Origin: Phycisphaera sp.
GTDB lineage: Bacteria > Planctomycetota > Phycisphaerae > Phycisphaerales > Zrk34
Assembly: GCA_016125285.1 (NCBI GenBank)
Contig: WGMA01000004.1
Span: forward strand, 1-64,000
DNA: 64,000 bases
Direction: 5' to 3'
The notes beneath the pieces were generated by a model. That model was not told the origin of the DNA and ran no database searches. It saw nothing but the letters and a program-made list of their open reading frames with translations. Below, in pieces: positions 54,148-64,000 of this stretch. A program made the position numbers and the translations under genes. Position 1 is the first letter of the stretch. Each line of letters begins with the position of its first letter.

Positions 54148-54149
<2 letters not shown>
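53589..54149 (-). CDS. Exported peroxiredoxin, BCP/PrxQ type
   Basis: 186 residues from ATG 54149, supported by AGGAG 8 bases upstream; ATG 54113 is a weaker alternative. A signal peptide precedes the fold (MAATLLCACLFAIASASPDT, cleavage after ARA), so it acts outside the cytoplasm, unlike its neighbour. The peroxidatic Cys is in DDTPGCTIEAC with a second Cys 5 residues on. GCSPDSTESHRAFIKKHDLK is almost the same as in the cytoplasmic paralogue, so the two arose by duplication. Its start codon overlaps that of polA on the other strand. The periplasmic reductant is not known. Confidence 0.92.
54130..54138 (+). promoter_or_regulatory. Extended -10 element for leaderless polA
   Basis: TGATACAAT has the extended -10 layout TGn-TANNNT. 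It ends 9 bases before the polA ATG at 54148, so transcription would begin at or next to the start codon. No ribosome site is visible. It lies inside the coding region of the divergent peroxiredoxin. Confidence 0.5.
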
Positions 54150-57030
<2,881 letters not shown>

Positions 57031-57043
57031 GGCCGCTTGGGGC

Positions 57044-57080
57044 TTAGCGGAGCACGCCCCTGCGGGGCGTCGCTAAACAT
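57044..57080. repeat. Bulged hairpin repeat after polA (copy 1)
   Basis: Bases 57050-57080 are identical to 58191-58221 (31 of 31). The core is ACGCCCC-TGC-GGGGCGT; in this copy TTAGCG (57044-57049) and CGCTAA (57071-57076) extend the stem around a bulge. It lies between the convergent polA and peroxidase genes. Confidence 0.9.
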
Positions 57081-57093
57081 CCGTTCCATCACA

Positions 57094-58113
57094 TCACTTC
57101 GGTAAAGTTGGTTCCTCGATGTACTCCGCGTTCGCCTTGCCGGTGAGGCTGCGGAGGAAGTCGACGATGAGTGCGAGGTCTTCGTCGGACGGGGTCTGGC
57201 CGAGCTCGTACCACGCCATCTTGCGGACGGCTTCGTCGAGGGTCAGCGCGGAGCTGTCGTGGAAGTAGGGCCAGGTGCGTTCGACGTTGCGCAGGGACGC
57301 GACCTTGAACATCATCCTGTCGGCGGCGGCGCGGGTGACGGCGAAGCGGCCCTCGTCGCGCGGGTTGGGCCAGGGATGGACGACGCCGACCTTCTGCAGC
57401 ATCTGCCCGCCGATGCTCGGGCCGGTGTGGCAGGACGAGCAACCGGCGGACTGGAAGCGGATGAGGCCTTCGAGTTGCTTGTCGGTCAACGCGGTGTCGT
57501 CGCCCTTGAGGAAGCGGTCGAAGGGCGCGGGCGTGACGAGGCCGCGCTCGAACGCGGCGAGCGCGGCGGTGAGGTGGTCGAACGTGACGGGGTCCTTGTC
57601 ATCGGGGAACGCGGCGGCGAATAGCGTGCGGTAGCCGGGCACGGCGTTGACGCGTTCGAGCACGGCGGCCTCGCTGGGCATGGCCATCTCGAGCGGGTTG
57701 AGCAGCGCGGCGGCGGCCTGGTGTTCGATGGTATCGACGCGGCTGTCCCAGTACTGGGCGTACTGGATCGCGGCGTTGTAGACGCTGGGGATCTTGCGCG
57801 GCAGCTTGCGCACGGCGGCGACGCGGCGACGGCCCGAGATCGTCGGCACGCCGTAACGGCTCAGCGCGTGGCACGCGTTGCAGGACAGGTCGCGGTCGGC
57901 GGAGAGGCGATCGTCGAAGTAGAGCGTGCGGCCGAGGTCGACGAGCGCGGGCGCGGCGGGCTTGTCGCCGATGCGATCGGGCAGCGGTTTGACGTAAGGG
58001 TCGAGCGCGGCGCGGGCGCGGGCGGCGAGAGATGGCGGCGCATCGTCGGCGGCGCGGCACGGCGTGACCACCGTGGCGACGATTGCAACAGCAATGACCC
58101 ACATCGTACGCAT
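57094..58113 (-). CDS. Diheme cytochrome c peroxidase (MauG/CcpA family)
   Basis: 339 residues. ATG 58113 opens a signal peptide (WVIAVAIVATVVTPCRA); no ribosome site, but TACGCT lies 6 bases before the ATG. The two heme sites are CNACH (near residue 79; SCNACHALSRYGV) and CSSCH (near 230; SAGCSSCHTGPSIGG), typical of bacterial diheme peroxidases. Other family motifs: LGRTLYFDDRLSADRDLSC, RKIPSVYNAAIQYAQYWDSR and FHDSSALTLDEAVRKMAWYE. It would reduce hydrogen peroxide in the periplasm with electrons from a small cytochrome. It complements the two peroxiredoxins encoded nearby, making a local peroxide-defence cluster. Confidence 0.93.
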   Translation of the reverse strand: MRTMWVIAVAIVATVVTPCRAADDAPPSLAARARAALDPYVKPLPDRIGDKPAAPALVDLGRTLYFDDRLSADRDLSCNACHALSRYGVPTISGRRRVAAVRKLPRKIPSVYNAAIQYAQYWDSRVDTIEHQAAAALLNPLEMAMPSEAAVLERVNAVPGYRTLFAAAFPDDKDPVTFDHLTAALAAFERGLVTPAPFDRFLKGDDTALTDKQLEGLIRFQSAGCSSCHTGPSIGGQMLQKVGVVHPWPNPRDEGRFAVTRAAADRMMFKVASLRNVERTWPYFHDSSALTLDEAVRKMAWYELGQTPSDEDLALIVDFLRSLTGKANAEYIEEPTLPK

Positions 58114-58190
58114 GGCCAAAGCGTACCAGCGCGGCGGCCGTTGGGCGTATGGGGGATCGACCGAGTTTGAGACGGCGCGCGGGGCGCGGA

Positions 58191-58221
58191 GAGCACGCCC
58201 CTGCGGGGCGTCGCTAAACAT
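58191..58221. repeat. Bulged hairpin repeat before the peroxidase (copy 2)
   Basis: Exact 31-base copy of 57050-57080, 4 bases from the stop of the monooxygenase-like gene. The outer TTAGCG arm is not conserved here. Confidence 0.9.
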
Positions 58222-58225
58222 TTCG

Positions 58226-58531
58226 TTATGCCTTGTCGCTGATCATCGTCCAGGTGGTGACGATGGGCGGCGAGACGCAGAGTTCGGCGGCGAACTCCTT
58301 GACGCGTGCGATGTACGGCTGAGCGCCGTGGAAGGCGAACGCTTCGGCGTCGGCGAAGTTCTCGTAGAAGACGAACTCGGCGGGGTTGGCCGGGCTCTGG
58401 TGCAGGTCGTAGTTGATGCAGCCGGGCTCGGCGCGGGTGAGCGGGACGAGGGCGAGCAGTTCGGCCTTGAGCTTGTCGATGCGGTCGGGCCTGGCGGTGA
58501 ATCGCGCGACGACGGAAACCTGGTCGGACAT
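58226..58531 (-). CDS. ABM-domain quinol monooxygenase-like protein
   Basis: 101 residues from ATG 58531 with GGAG 7 bases upstream. Antibiotic biosynthesis monooxygenase fold (dimeric ferredoxin-like barrel): SVVARFTARPDRIDKLKAEL, LVPLTRAEPGCINYDLHQSP, and FVFYENFADAEAFAFHGAQP. The closest well-known relatives are YgiN-type quinol monooxygenases and related small enzymes. The reaction cannot be fixed from the sequence. It lies between the peroxidase gene (same strand) and a divergent glycosyltransferase. Confidence 0.85.
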   Translation of the reverse strand: MSDQVSVVARFTARPDRIDKLKAELLALVPLTRAEPGCINYDLHQSPANPAEFVFYENFADAEAFAFHGAQPYIARVKEFAAELCVSPPIVTTWTMISDKA

Positions 58532-58594
58532 GGGTGAACTCCGCGTGGGTGGTGATTGAAGGGCCGCATGATAACGGATCGCGCGGGGATGGTT

Positions 58595-58600
58595 TACAAT
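58595..58600 (+). promoter_or_regulatory. -10 element for leaderless glycosyltransferase gene
   Basis: TACAAT ends 8 bases before ATG 58609, and no ribosome site separates them. The same hexamer precedes polA at nearly the same distance. Confidence 0.45.
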
Positions 58601-58608
58601 CGGGGCAG

Positions 58609-59766
58609 ATGAGAATCCTCCACATCATTACGCGGCTGATTCTCGGGGGGGCGCAGGAGAACACGGTGTTGTCGTGCGAGGGGCTGGCGCGGCAGAAGGG
58701 TCACGAGGTGATCCTGGCGTACGGGCCGATCTACGGGCCGGAGGGTTCGCTGGAGGAGCGTGCGCAGAGCGGCGGATACGAGCTGGTGGAGATCCCGGAC
58801 ATGATCCGCGCGATCCGTCCGCTGCGGGATCGGCGGTGTTACCGGCAGTGTCGCGAGCTGATCCGGCAGGTGAAGCCGGACGTGGTGCACACACACTCGT
58901 CGAAGGCGGGCGTGCTGGGACGCGCCGCGGCTTGGGCGGAGAAGGTTCCGGCGGTGGTGCACACGGTGCACGGGCTGGCGTTTCATCCGTACCAGGGCTG
59001 GTGGCTGAACAAGCCTTACATCATGGCTGAGCGTTGGGCGGCGAAGCGGTGTCACAAGATCGTGTGTGTGGCGGACGCGATGACGCGTCAGGCGCTGGCG
59101 GCGGGGATCGGCACGTCGGGGCTGTACGAGACGGTGCACAGCGGCATGGAGGTCGATCAGTTCCTCGATGCGCCCGACGACCGCGCGGCGACGCGGGCGG
59201 AGTACGGCGTCGCCGACGACGAGGTGATCGTCGGCACGGTGGCGCGGCTGGCGGAGCTGAAGGGTCACGACGACCTGCTCGACGGGCTGGGCGCGTGGCT
59301 GGCGGCGCACCCGAAGGTGAAGCTGATGTGGGTGGGCGACGGTTGGTGGCGTGAAAGGCTGGAACAAAGGGTGCGGTCTGCGCGTCTACAGGAGAGGGTC
59401 GTGATCACGGGGATGGTGCCGCCGAGCGAGGTGCCGCGGATGATCCGTGCGATGGACATACTGGTTCACCCGAGCTACCGCGAGGGTCTGGCGCGGGCGT
59501 TGCCGCAGGCGTTGCTGTGTGGGGTGCCGGTGGTGTCCTATGATTGTGACGGCGCGGGCGAGGTGTGCCTCGACGGACAGACCGGGCGGCTGGTTCCGAC
59601 GGGCAACGTCACGAAGCTGGCCGAGGCGGTGGAGTGGATGGTCGGGCGCCCGGCGGAGCGTGCGGCGATGGGCGAGGCGGGCCGAACGCTTTGCCGCGAG
59701 CGGTTCGACTGGCGGGTGATGGTCGACAAGCTCGACGCGCTGTACCGGCGGCTGCTGGACAAGTAG
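58609..59766 (+). CDS. GT4-family glycosyltransferase
   Basis: 385 residues from ATG 58609 (the frame extends 25 codons upstream, but the TACAAT box and family comparison favour this start). GT-B fold, GT4 family: N-terminal RILHIITRLILGGAQENTVL, DVVHTHSSKAGVLGRAAAW near 95, VHGLAFHPYQGWW, and the C-terminal donor site with GTVARLAELKGHDDLL near 208 and HPSYREGLARALPQALLCGV near 290. The usual EX7E motif is EX7Q here (Glu in REGL, Gln in LPQ), as in several GT4 subgroups. It probably adds a sugar to surface polysaccharide or lipid-linked glycan in the cytoplasm; donor and acceptor are unknown. The neighbours give no clear pathway. Confidence 0.9.
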   Translation: MRILHIITRLILGGAQENTVLSCEGLARQKGHEVILAYGPIYGPEGSLEERAQSGGYELVEIPDMIRAIRPLRDRRCYRQCRELIRQVKPDVVHTHSSKAGVLGRAAAWAEKVPAVVHTVHGLAFHPYQGWWLNKPYIMAERWAAKRCHKIVCVADAMTRQALAAGIGTSGLYETVHSGMEVDQFLDAPDDRAATRAEYGVADDEVIVGTVARLAELKGHDDLLDGLGAWLAAHPKVKLMWVGDGWWRERLEQRVRSARLQERVVITGMVPPSEVPRMIRAMDILVHPSYREGLARALPQALLCGVPVVSYDCDGAGEVCLDGQTGRLVPTGNVTKLAEAVEWMVGRPAERAAMGEAGRTLCRERFDWRVMVDKLDALYRRLLDK

Positions 59767-59802
59767 CAGAGATTCCGGGGAATCAAAGGGACGGAGGCGC
59801 GG

Positions 59803-62016
59803 ATGCGGACGATGACGCGGGACGTGGCGACGGCGGCGATGCTGGCGGCGGTGTGCCTGACGCTGGCCCTGCCGCACCGAGCCGACGCCGCGCCGCCTCC
59901 GCCGAAGCCGCAGCCCACCGCCGCACCGGACTACAACTACGTTCACTTCCGCATCGCCGAGCTCGAGCGTCAGATCGCCGAACGGATCGCGCAGAGCGGC
60001 GACGCGAACGAGGTCGATCGTCAGGTCTTCGGGGCGCAGATCAACTACCGGATCGTGGCGCGGTCGCTGCTGAAGGCGGGCCGCGAGAAGGGTCCCGACG
60101 GCGCGGTGGCGATCCTGTACGGGCACACGCTGGCGGATCACGCGGCGGAGGCGGACGAGCTGTTCGCGCGGCTGTCGGGGTTCACGACGGTCGTGCGCGA
60201 CCTGAGTCGCAAGTCGGACGATCCGCAGGTGGAGGCGGGCCGGCGATTCAAGGTGGCGATGGACGACTTCGCGGAGGCGACGCAGGCCGCGGCCGACGAG
60301 CTGAGCAGCGCGAGCCCGGACGCGGTGGATCGCTACCTGCAGAAGATGCTGGCGTCGATGACGGTGGCGCACAGCGCGGCGGGTGGTGACGAGCTGCGGT
60401 CGACCTGGCCGCGCGCCGTGGGCGCGACCGGCCCGACGCTGGAGCTGGCGGACGTGCAGCAGATCATCGCGCTGCACAAGGAGATCGCCGACCTGTCGAT
60501 CCCCGCGCGGACGAAGAAGGAGATGCAGCAGATCGTCGCGATGATGCAGCAGGGCTGGCCGCACCCGGAGATCCGCCCGCACGTGGTGAAGTTCTACGAC
60601 CTGATGGAGCAGGCGGCGATGGTGGCGCGGGCGTTCGGCGAAGCGTCGGGCTGGCTGGGGCAGCAGACGTCGGACGAGCTGCTCGATCAGCTGCACATGG
60701 CGGTGCTGCTGGTGAAGGACCCGCGGACGCGCGAGGCGGGGGTCGAGCGGTTCGACACGCTCAGCCGCGACCTCGCGGTGATGGACCGGCTCGCGGAGCT
60801 CGACCGGCAGGCGGTGCCGATCCACAACATGCGTGCGGCGTTCCTCAAGGCGCACGAGCTGCGGGTCAAGAGCTCGGACCTGCGCACGGCCGAGGCGCTG
60901 ACGCGGCTGATCGAACGCGCGACCGCGCCGATGCTCGCCTACCGCGCGATGCTCGGCGGGGAGACGCACGCGACGCTCAAGCGCACGGTGTTGCAGCTCG
61001 GCGCGGCGTACCAGAAGGAGGAGCTGCGGCTGATCAACGCGATGGGCGCGCTGACGACCGCGCCGCAGCAGGTGCACGACCCGCAGTGGTCCGAGCAGAT
61101 CGACGGGCTCGTCGAGAAGCTCAACCGCTTCCGCCGCGTGCAGACGATCCCGAAGTGGGTCGACGTGATGAACGAGTTCAAGCCGCGCCCGGCGGGCGGG
61201 CTGTTCCGGCGGCTGACGGCGATGGCCAACGATCTGTCAAACCAGGACCCCGACACCGCGGCCACGGCCAACGACGCGTTGCGTCGCCTCGACGAGCAGG
61301 CCGAGCTGTTCCTCACGCTGCCGTACACCGAGCACCTGATCCGCGGCGACGAGCCCGTGCAGGAGGTCACCGGCGGCGCGTACTCGCTGATCCTCGACCA
61401 GATCGACCGACAGCGGCAGCTGCTGGCCACGGCGTGGGCGACGGGCGACGACGCCACCGCCAACGCCGAGAACCTCCGCAAGCTCAAGCGGCTGCTGCGG
61501 GCGATCCACCTGACGCTGTCGGTGCAGCGCGCCACCGACCTGGGCGATCGACTCAACCGCTGGGCGGCGTGGGAGGTGGCGCCGACCGCGGTGCATCCGC
61601 TGATGGGCGTGCTGCCGGACCGCGTCAAGCAGGCGTGCCGCTTCGCCGCGGTCGCCAACTTCCCCGACCTCGAAACGCAGCTGGCGAAGATCGAGCGCGA
61701 CTCCGCCCTGCCGCTGCTGATCGCCCGTCTCGCCGAAGACCTCGGCCCGGCGCTGCCGCAGCTGCCCGACAAGCTCGGCGGCGCGCTGAGCCAGTGCCTG
61801 TACCCGCCGACCGACACGGACTACGCCGCGAGCCGCCGCGCCGAGCTGGCGCAGATCAGCGTGTACCTGATGGAGGCCGAGCACGCCCGCATCTCCGGCA
61901 ACGCCGCGCAGTTCACCGAGGTGCTCAATTACGTCGCCGACCTCGCCATGCACACCCTCAACGCTCTCGACGCGACGCCCGCCGTTGAAGTCGTGATCCC
62001 CATGAAGGCGCAGTAG
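59803..62016 (+). CDS. Large secreted alpha-helical protein of unknown function
   Basis: 737 residues from ATG 59803, with GGAGG a few bases upstream and 36 bases after the glycosyltransferase stop, so probably co-transcribed. A signal peptide (AAMLAAVCLTLALPHRADA) and a short Pro-rich stretch (PPPPKPQPTAAP) are followed by about 690 residues predicted helical by eye: many Leu/Ala heptads, few Gly, no Cys, no transmembrane helix. I recognise no domain, catalytic motif or repeat family. It looks like a lineage-specific periplasmic or exported helical scaffold. Confidence 0.7.
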   Translation: MRTMTRDVATAAMLAAVCLTLALPHRADAAPPPPKPQPTAAPDYNYVHFRIAELERQIAERIAQSGDANEVDRQVFGAQINYRIVARSLLKAGREKGPDGAVAILYGHTLADHAAEADELFARLSGFTTVVRDLSRKSDDPQVEAGRRFKVAMDDFAEATQAAADELSSASPDAVDRYLQKMLASMTVAHSAAGGDELRSTWPRAVGATGPTLELADVQQIIALHKEIADLSIPARTKKEMQQIVAMMQQGWPHPEIRPHVVKFYDLMEQAAMVARAFGEASGWLGQQTSDELLDQLHMAVLLVKDPRTREAGVERFDTLSRDLAVMDRLAELDRQAVPIHNMRAAFLKAHELRVKSSDLRTAEALTRLIERATAPMLAYRAMLGGETHATLKRTVLQLGAAYQKEELRLINAMGALTTAPQQVHDPQWSEQIDGLVEKLNRFRRVQTIPKWVDVMNEFKPRPAGGLFRRLTAMANDLSNQDPDTAATANDALRRLDEQAELFLTLPYTEHLIRGDEPVQEVTGGAYSLILDQIDRQRQLLATAWATGDDATANAENLRKLKRLLRAIHLTLSVQRATDLGDRLNRWAAWEVAPTAVHPLMGVLPDRVKQACRFAAVANFPDLETQLAKIERDSALPLLIARLAEDLGPALPQLPDKLGGALSQCLYPPTDTDYAASRRAELAQISVYLMEAEHARISGNAAQFTEVLNYVADLAMHTLNALDATPAVEVVIPMKAQ

Positions 62017-62057
62017 TCACCCGTGACGCGCGGCCGCCGACGCCTTACCCTACCGGC

Positions 62058-62699
62058 ATGCTGGACCCCCGCCGCGCACACCGGCTGATCGTCTACGGAG
62101 GCAGCTTCGATCCGCCGCACCGCGCGCACATCGAGCTGCCGCGCCAGGTCGCCGACGCGATCGGCGCCGACGGCGTGCTGTACGTGCCCGCGGGTCAGCC
62201 GCCGCACAAGTCACGCTCGCTGACCGACGCCACGCACCGCCTCGCCATGCTGCGCGCCGCCCTGCGGGACGTCGACCGCGTGGCGATCGACACCGTCGAG
62301 ATCGATCGCCACGACGTGACCTACACCGTCGAGACGCTGCAGCATCTGCGTGACACGCTGGGGGATGACATCGACCTGCGGCTGCTGATCGGCGCGGACA
62401 TGGCCGCGTCTTTTTACGACTGGCGGGAGCCCCGCCGGATCCTGCGGCTCGCGGAGGTGGTCGTGGCGATGCGCCCGCCGTGGACGATGGCGAGCCTGCT
62501 CGTCGAGTTGCCGGACGACCTGACGGACGACGAGCGGCGGGCGTGGTCCGAGCGGATCGTCGACACGCACGTCATCGACGTGTCGAGCACCGCCCTCCGC
62601 ACGGCGCTGCGCGCGGGCGACTACGACGCGGCGACGATCCGAGACCACCTCGACCCCGCCGTGCTGGCCTACATCCGTGCGAACAATCTGTATAAGTGA
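62058..62699 (+). CDS. nadD: Nicotinate-nucleotide adenylyltransferase
   Basis: 213 residues from ATG 62058; TACCCT lies 6 bases upstream and no ribosome site. The nucleotidyltransferase signature GGSFDPPHRAH at residues 14-24 and the C-terminal VIDVSSTALR (ISSTxIR type) define NadD. YVPAGQPPHKS and LLIGADMAASFYDW are also family motifs. It makes nicotinic acid adenine dinucleotide from ATP and nicotinate mononucleotide, the key step of NAD synthesis in the cytoplasm. The length fits the family. Confidence 0.95.
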   Translation: MLDPRRAHRLIVYGGSFDPPHRAHIELPRQVADAIGADGVLYVPAGQPPHKSRSLTDATHRLAMLRAALRDVDRVAIDTVEIDRHDVTYTVETLQHLRDTLGDDIDLRLLIGADMAASFYDWREPRRILRLAEVVVAMRPPWTMASLLVELPDDLTDDERRAWSERIVDTHVIDVSSTALRTALRAGDYDAATIRDHLDPAVLAYIRANNLYK

Positions 62700-62770
62700 T
62701 TTCGGATTACGGACCAGATTACGCCGTCAACAGCCTCAATCCGCAATCCGAAATCGCCAATCCGAAATCG
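62698..62770. repeat. Inverted repeat, family GATTTCGGATT (copy 2)
   Basis: The left arm GATTTCGGATTACGG starts in the nadD stop codon, and the right arm CAATCCGCAATCCGAAATCG and further CCAATCCGAAATCG (62737-62770) is complementary. It lies between the convergent nadD and tRNA-Arg genes, the same arrangement as at 52858-52981. Confidence 0.85.
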
Positions 62771-62773
62771 AAA

Positions 62774-62847
62774 TACGCCCGGCAGGACTCGAACCTGCAA
62801 CCTCCGGTTCCGAAGACCGGAGCTCTATCCAATTGAGCTACGGACGC
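62774..62847 (-). tRNA. tRNA-Arg (anticodon TCG)
   Basis: A 74-base cloverleaf on the minus strand: acceptor GCGTCCG pairing with CGGGCGT (one G-U and one U-G pair), D arm GCTC/GAGC, anticodon stem CCGGT/ACCGG with loop CTTCGGA giving anticodon TCG (reads CGA and possibly other CGN codons), T arm GCAGG/CCTGC with TTCGAGT loop, and discriminator A. CCA is not encoded. Confidence 0.96.
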
Positions 62848-62872
62848 AGCTGCCCCGCATCGCGGGTGCGGC

Positions 62873-62878
62873 ATTATA
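62873..62878 (-). promoter_or_regulatory. -10 element of tRNA-Arg
   Basis: Perfect TATAAT on the minus strand, 25 bases before the tRNA 5' end. No good -35 is seen at 16-18 bases. Confidence 0.7.
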
Positions 62879-63132
62879 GCGATTGGTTCCACGCTCGCAT
62901 CACCCCGCAGCCGGCAAGGTCAGAACCACCATTCTGCGTGTCAGAATGATTGGTCGCCGCACCTGAGCACTCAAATTGAGAGGCTCGGCGCTGTTTTCAC
63001 CGCGTCTATTGATGATTGCGTGCGTTGAACGCGGGTGTCGTCGCGTCGTGATCCATCTGGCACGGCCGTTGCGTTAAGTCCTCTCGAACCAAACGAAACA
63101 ACCGGCCAACGCCACCACCTTGGAGCAGCACG

Positions 63133-63531
63133 ATGATCCTTCTCGCAATCAATGATCCCGACACGCAAGCCATGCTGTACCGCGAGCTCGGCGACGCGGG
63201 CATCAACGTCTGGAACGTCAACGACGGCGAAGACCTGTGCAACGTGGCGCAGGACCTGAGCGGGCTCGTGGAGGTGGTCGTGGTCGACGCGCGGCTCTCG
63301 TCGCTCTGCGGCGCGGCGGTGGTCGCGAAGCTGCGCGCGGCGGGCCTGAACATGCCGGTGGTCGTGGTGATTCCCCAGAGCGAGTTGACGTTGCTCCGCG
63401 AGGCGCACCACGTGATCAGCGCCGGCGACCGACGCACGTTCTTTGTCGGCGAGCCCAACCGGCGCGGCGTCGGGCTGCAGTCGATCACGGCGATCATCCT
63501 CGGCGCCACGACCCTGCCCCGCAACAACTGA
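63133..63531 (+). CDS. Small receiver-like (CheY-fold) protein
   Basis: 132 residues from ATG 63133, with GGAG upstream. The alternating strand/helix pattern and acidic residues resemble a response-regulator receiver: MILLAINDPDTQAMLYRELG with Asp8 and Asp10, then VEVVVVDARLSSLCG with Asp52 in the phosphorylation-site position, and LRAAGLNMPVVVVIPQ. The usual Lys of the last strand is missing, so ordinary phosphorylation may not occur. No output domain and no histidine kinase are nearby. Function is unknown. Confidence 0.7.
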   Translation: MILLAINDPDTQAMLYRELGDAGINVWNVNDGEDLCNVAQDLSGLVEVVVVDARLSSLCGAAVVAKLRAAGLNMPVVVVIPQSELTLLREAHHVISAGDRRTFFVGEPNRRGVGLQSITAIILGATTLPRNN

Positions 63532-63585
63532 CCGAACGACCAATTCCCGGGCGACTCATCCGCCCGTCATGCCTACCCTTATCGG

Positions 63586-63621
63586 CCACACGCCGCCCGC
63601 CACCCCTCGGGCGGCGTGTGG
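63586..63621 (+). terminator. Strong hairpin after the receiver-like gene
   Basis: Perfect 14-bp inverted repeat (CCACACGCCGCCCG at 63586-63599, complement at 63608-63621) with an 8-base loop, about 55 bases after the stop. No T run follows, so termination may need Rho or the hairpin alone. Confidence 0.6.
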
Positions 63622-63681
63622 CTTGAGACGCTCAAAACACCGATGCAACAATCCCCCTTCCGCCGCGTTGACTACGGGACG

Positions 63682-63709
63682 TGGACGAAAAGAACAGGCC
63701 GCCTACAAT
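63682..63709 (+). promoter_or_regulatory. Candidate promoter of the last gene
   Basis: TGGACG (63682-63687; 4 of 6 to the -35 consensus) and TACAAT (63704-63709) are 16 bases apart, about 83 bases before the ATG at 63792. TACAAT is the -10 form also seen before polA and the GT4 gene. Confidence 0.4.
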
Positions 63710-63791
63710 AGATGCGTCGCGGCGGTGGGCACAACCGCGGCAGGCACGTGTTCAGGTTTGGAATCCATTCGGAGCGAGAGGTACCCCCGTG

Positions 63792-64000
63792 ATGAATACG
63801 CAGACGCGTTCGCCGCGTTGGCTTGTGTCGTTGTGTCCCTGCCTGATCGCCATCGCGGTGTGTCTGGCGCCGTCGCTGAACGCGACCGCCCGCGCCGCGA
63901 CCCCCGATGAAACCGCCAAGCAGATCCTCGCCGACACCGGCGTCAGGGGCGGCTTTGTGGTGCACGTCGGCTGCGGCGACGGCAAGCTGACCGCGGCGCT
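63792..64000 (+). CDS. Secreted class I methyltransferase-like protein, probably with a PQQ-type propeller (3' partial)
   Basis: The first 69 codons are present; the gene runs off the window. GAGAGG lies 10 bases before ATG 63792 (GTG 63789 is also possible). A signal peptide (CPCLIAIAVCLAPSLNATA) is followed by AKQILADTGVRGGFVVHVGC and GDGKLTAA, the glycine-rich SAM-binding loop of class I methyltransferases. In planctomycetes this start typically belongs to secreted proteins that join a methyltransferase-like domain to a PQQ-binding-like beta-propeller. That the propeller follows here is inferred from known relatives, not seen. Confidence 0.7.
   Translation, partial: MNTQTRSPRWLVSLCPCLIAIAVCLAPSLNATARAATPDETAKQILADTGVRGGFVVHVGCGDGKLTAA

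Overview
The window is GC-rich bacterial DNA that looks like a planctomycete, most likely a member of Phycisphaerae or a close relative. The evidence is the protein families: DUF1549/DUF1553 with DUF1501, DUF1592-type proteins with DUF1552, formylglycine sulfatases, a LEPR-XLL-type N-terminus, GEVED and dockerin-like modules, and an ECF sigma/FecR pair. The species cannot be named from the sequence alone. Both window ends cut through genes.

Bases 1-40,500 are an accessory region of secreted and cell-envelope proteins. It starts with the 3' end of a giant VCBS/cadherin protein. Next comes module A: a cytochrome-type DUF1549/DUF1553 protein, a Tat-exported DUF1501 protein and an esterase. Facing it is a minus-strand unit with a pentaheme cytochrome, a beta-propeller fused to a putative zinc peptidase, and a sulfatase further upstream. 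Module B follows: a DUF1592/1588/1585 cytochrome-type protein with a Tat-exported DUF1552 protein. The next stretch looks like a glycan-utilisation locus: a GH116-like enzyme coupled to a sulfatase, an ECF sigma factor coupled to a FecR-like regulator, a DUF4091 protein broken by a frameshift, a GH95-like enzyme and a prolyl oligopeptidase. It ends with a 1,915-residue protein with five lamin-tail repeats. Together these suggest extracytoplasmic breakdown of complex, probably sulfated, polysaccharide linked to c-type cytochromes. The substrate is unknown.

Bases 40,900-64,000 are mostly housekeeping and envelope genes: tRNA-Asp, truA, a flavin reductase-like protein, a nucleosidase, a Dabb protein, a WecA/TagO-type transferase, an O-antigen ligase-like protein, an amidohydrolase with a lipoprotein, an AGCS symporter, a CBS protein, two peroxiredoxins, polA, a diheme peroxidase, a monooxygenase-like protein, a GT4 glycosyltransferase, a large unknown secreted protein, nadD, tRNA-Arg, a receiver-like protein and the start of a methyltransferase-like protein.

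The second half also carries several families of short palindromic repeats. Some lie between convergent genes, and one copy lies in frame inside the O-antigen ligase-like gene. Several genes without a Shine-Dalgarno sequence have a TANNNT box 6-9 bases before the start codon, which suggests leaderless transcription. I found no rRNA, CRISPR array, transposase or phage gene.
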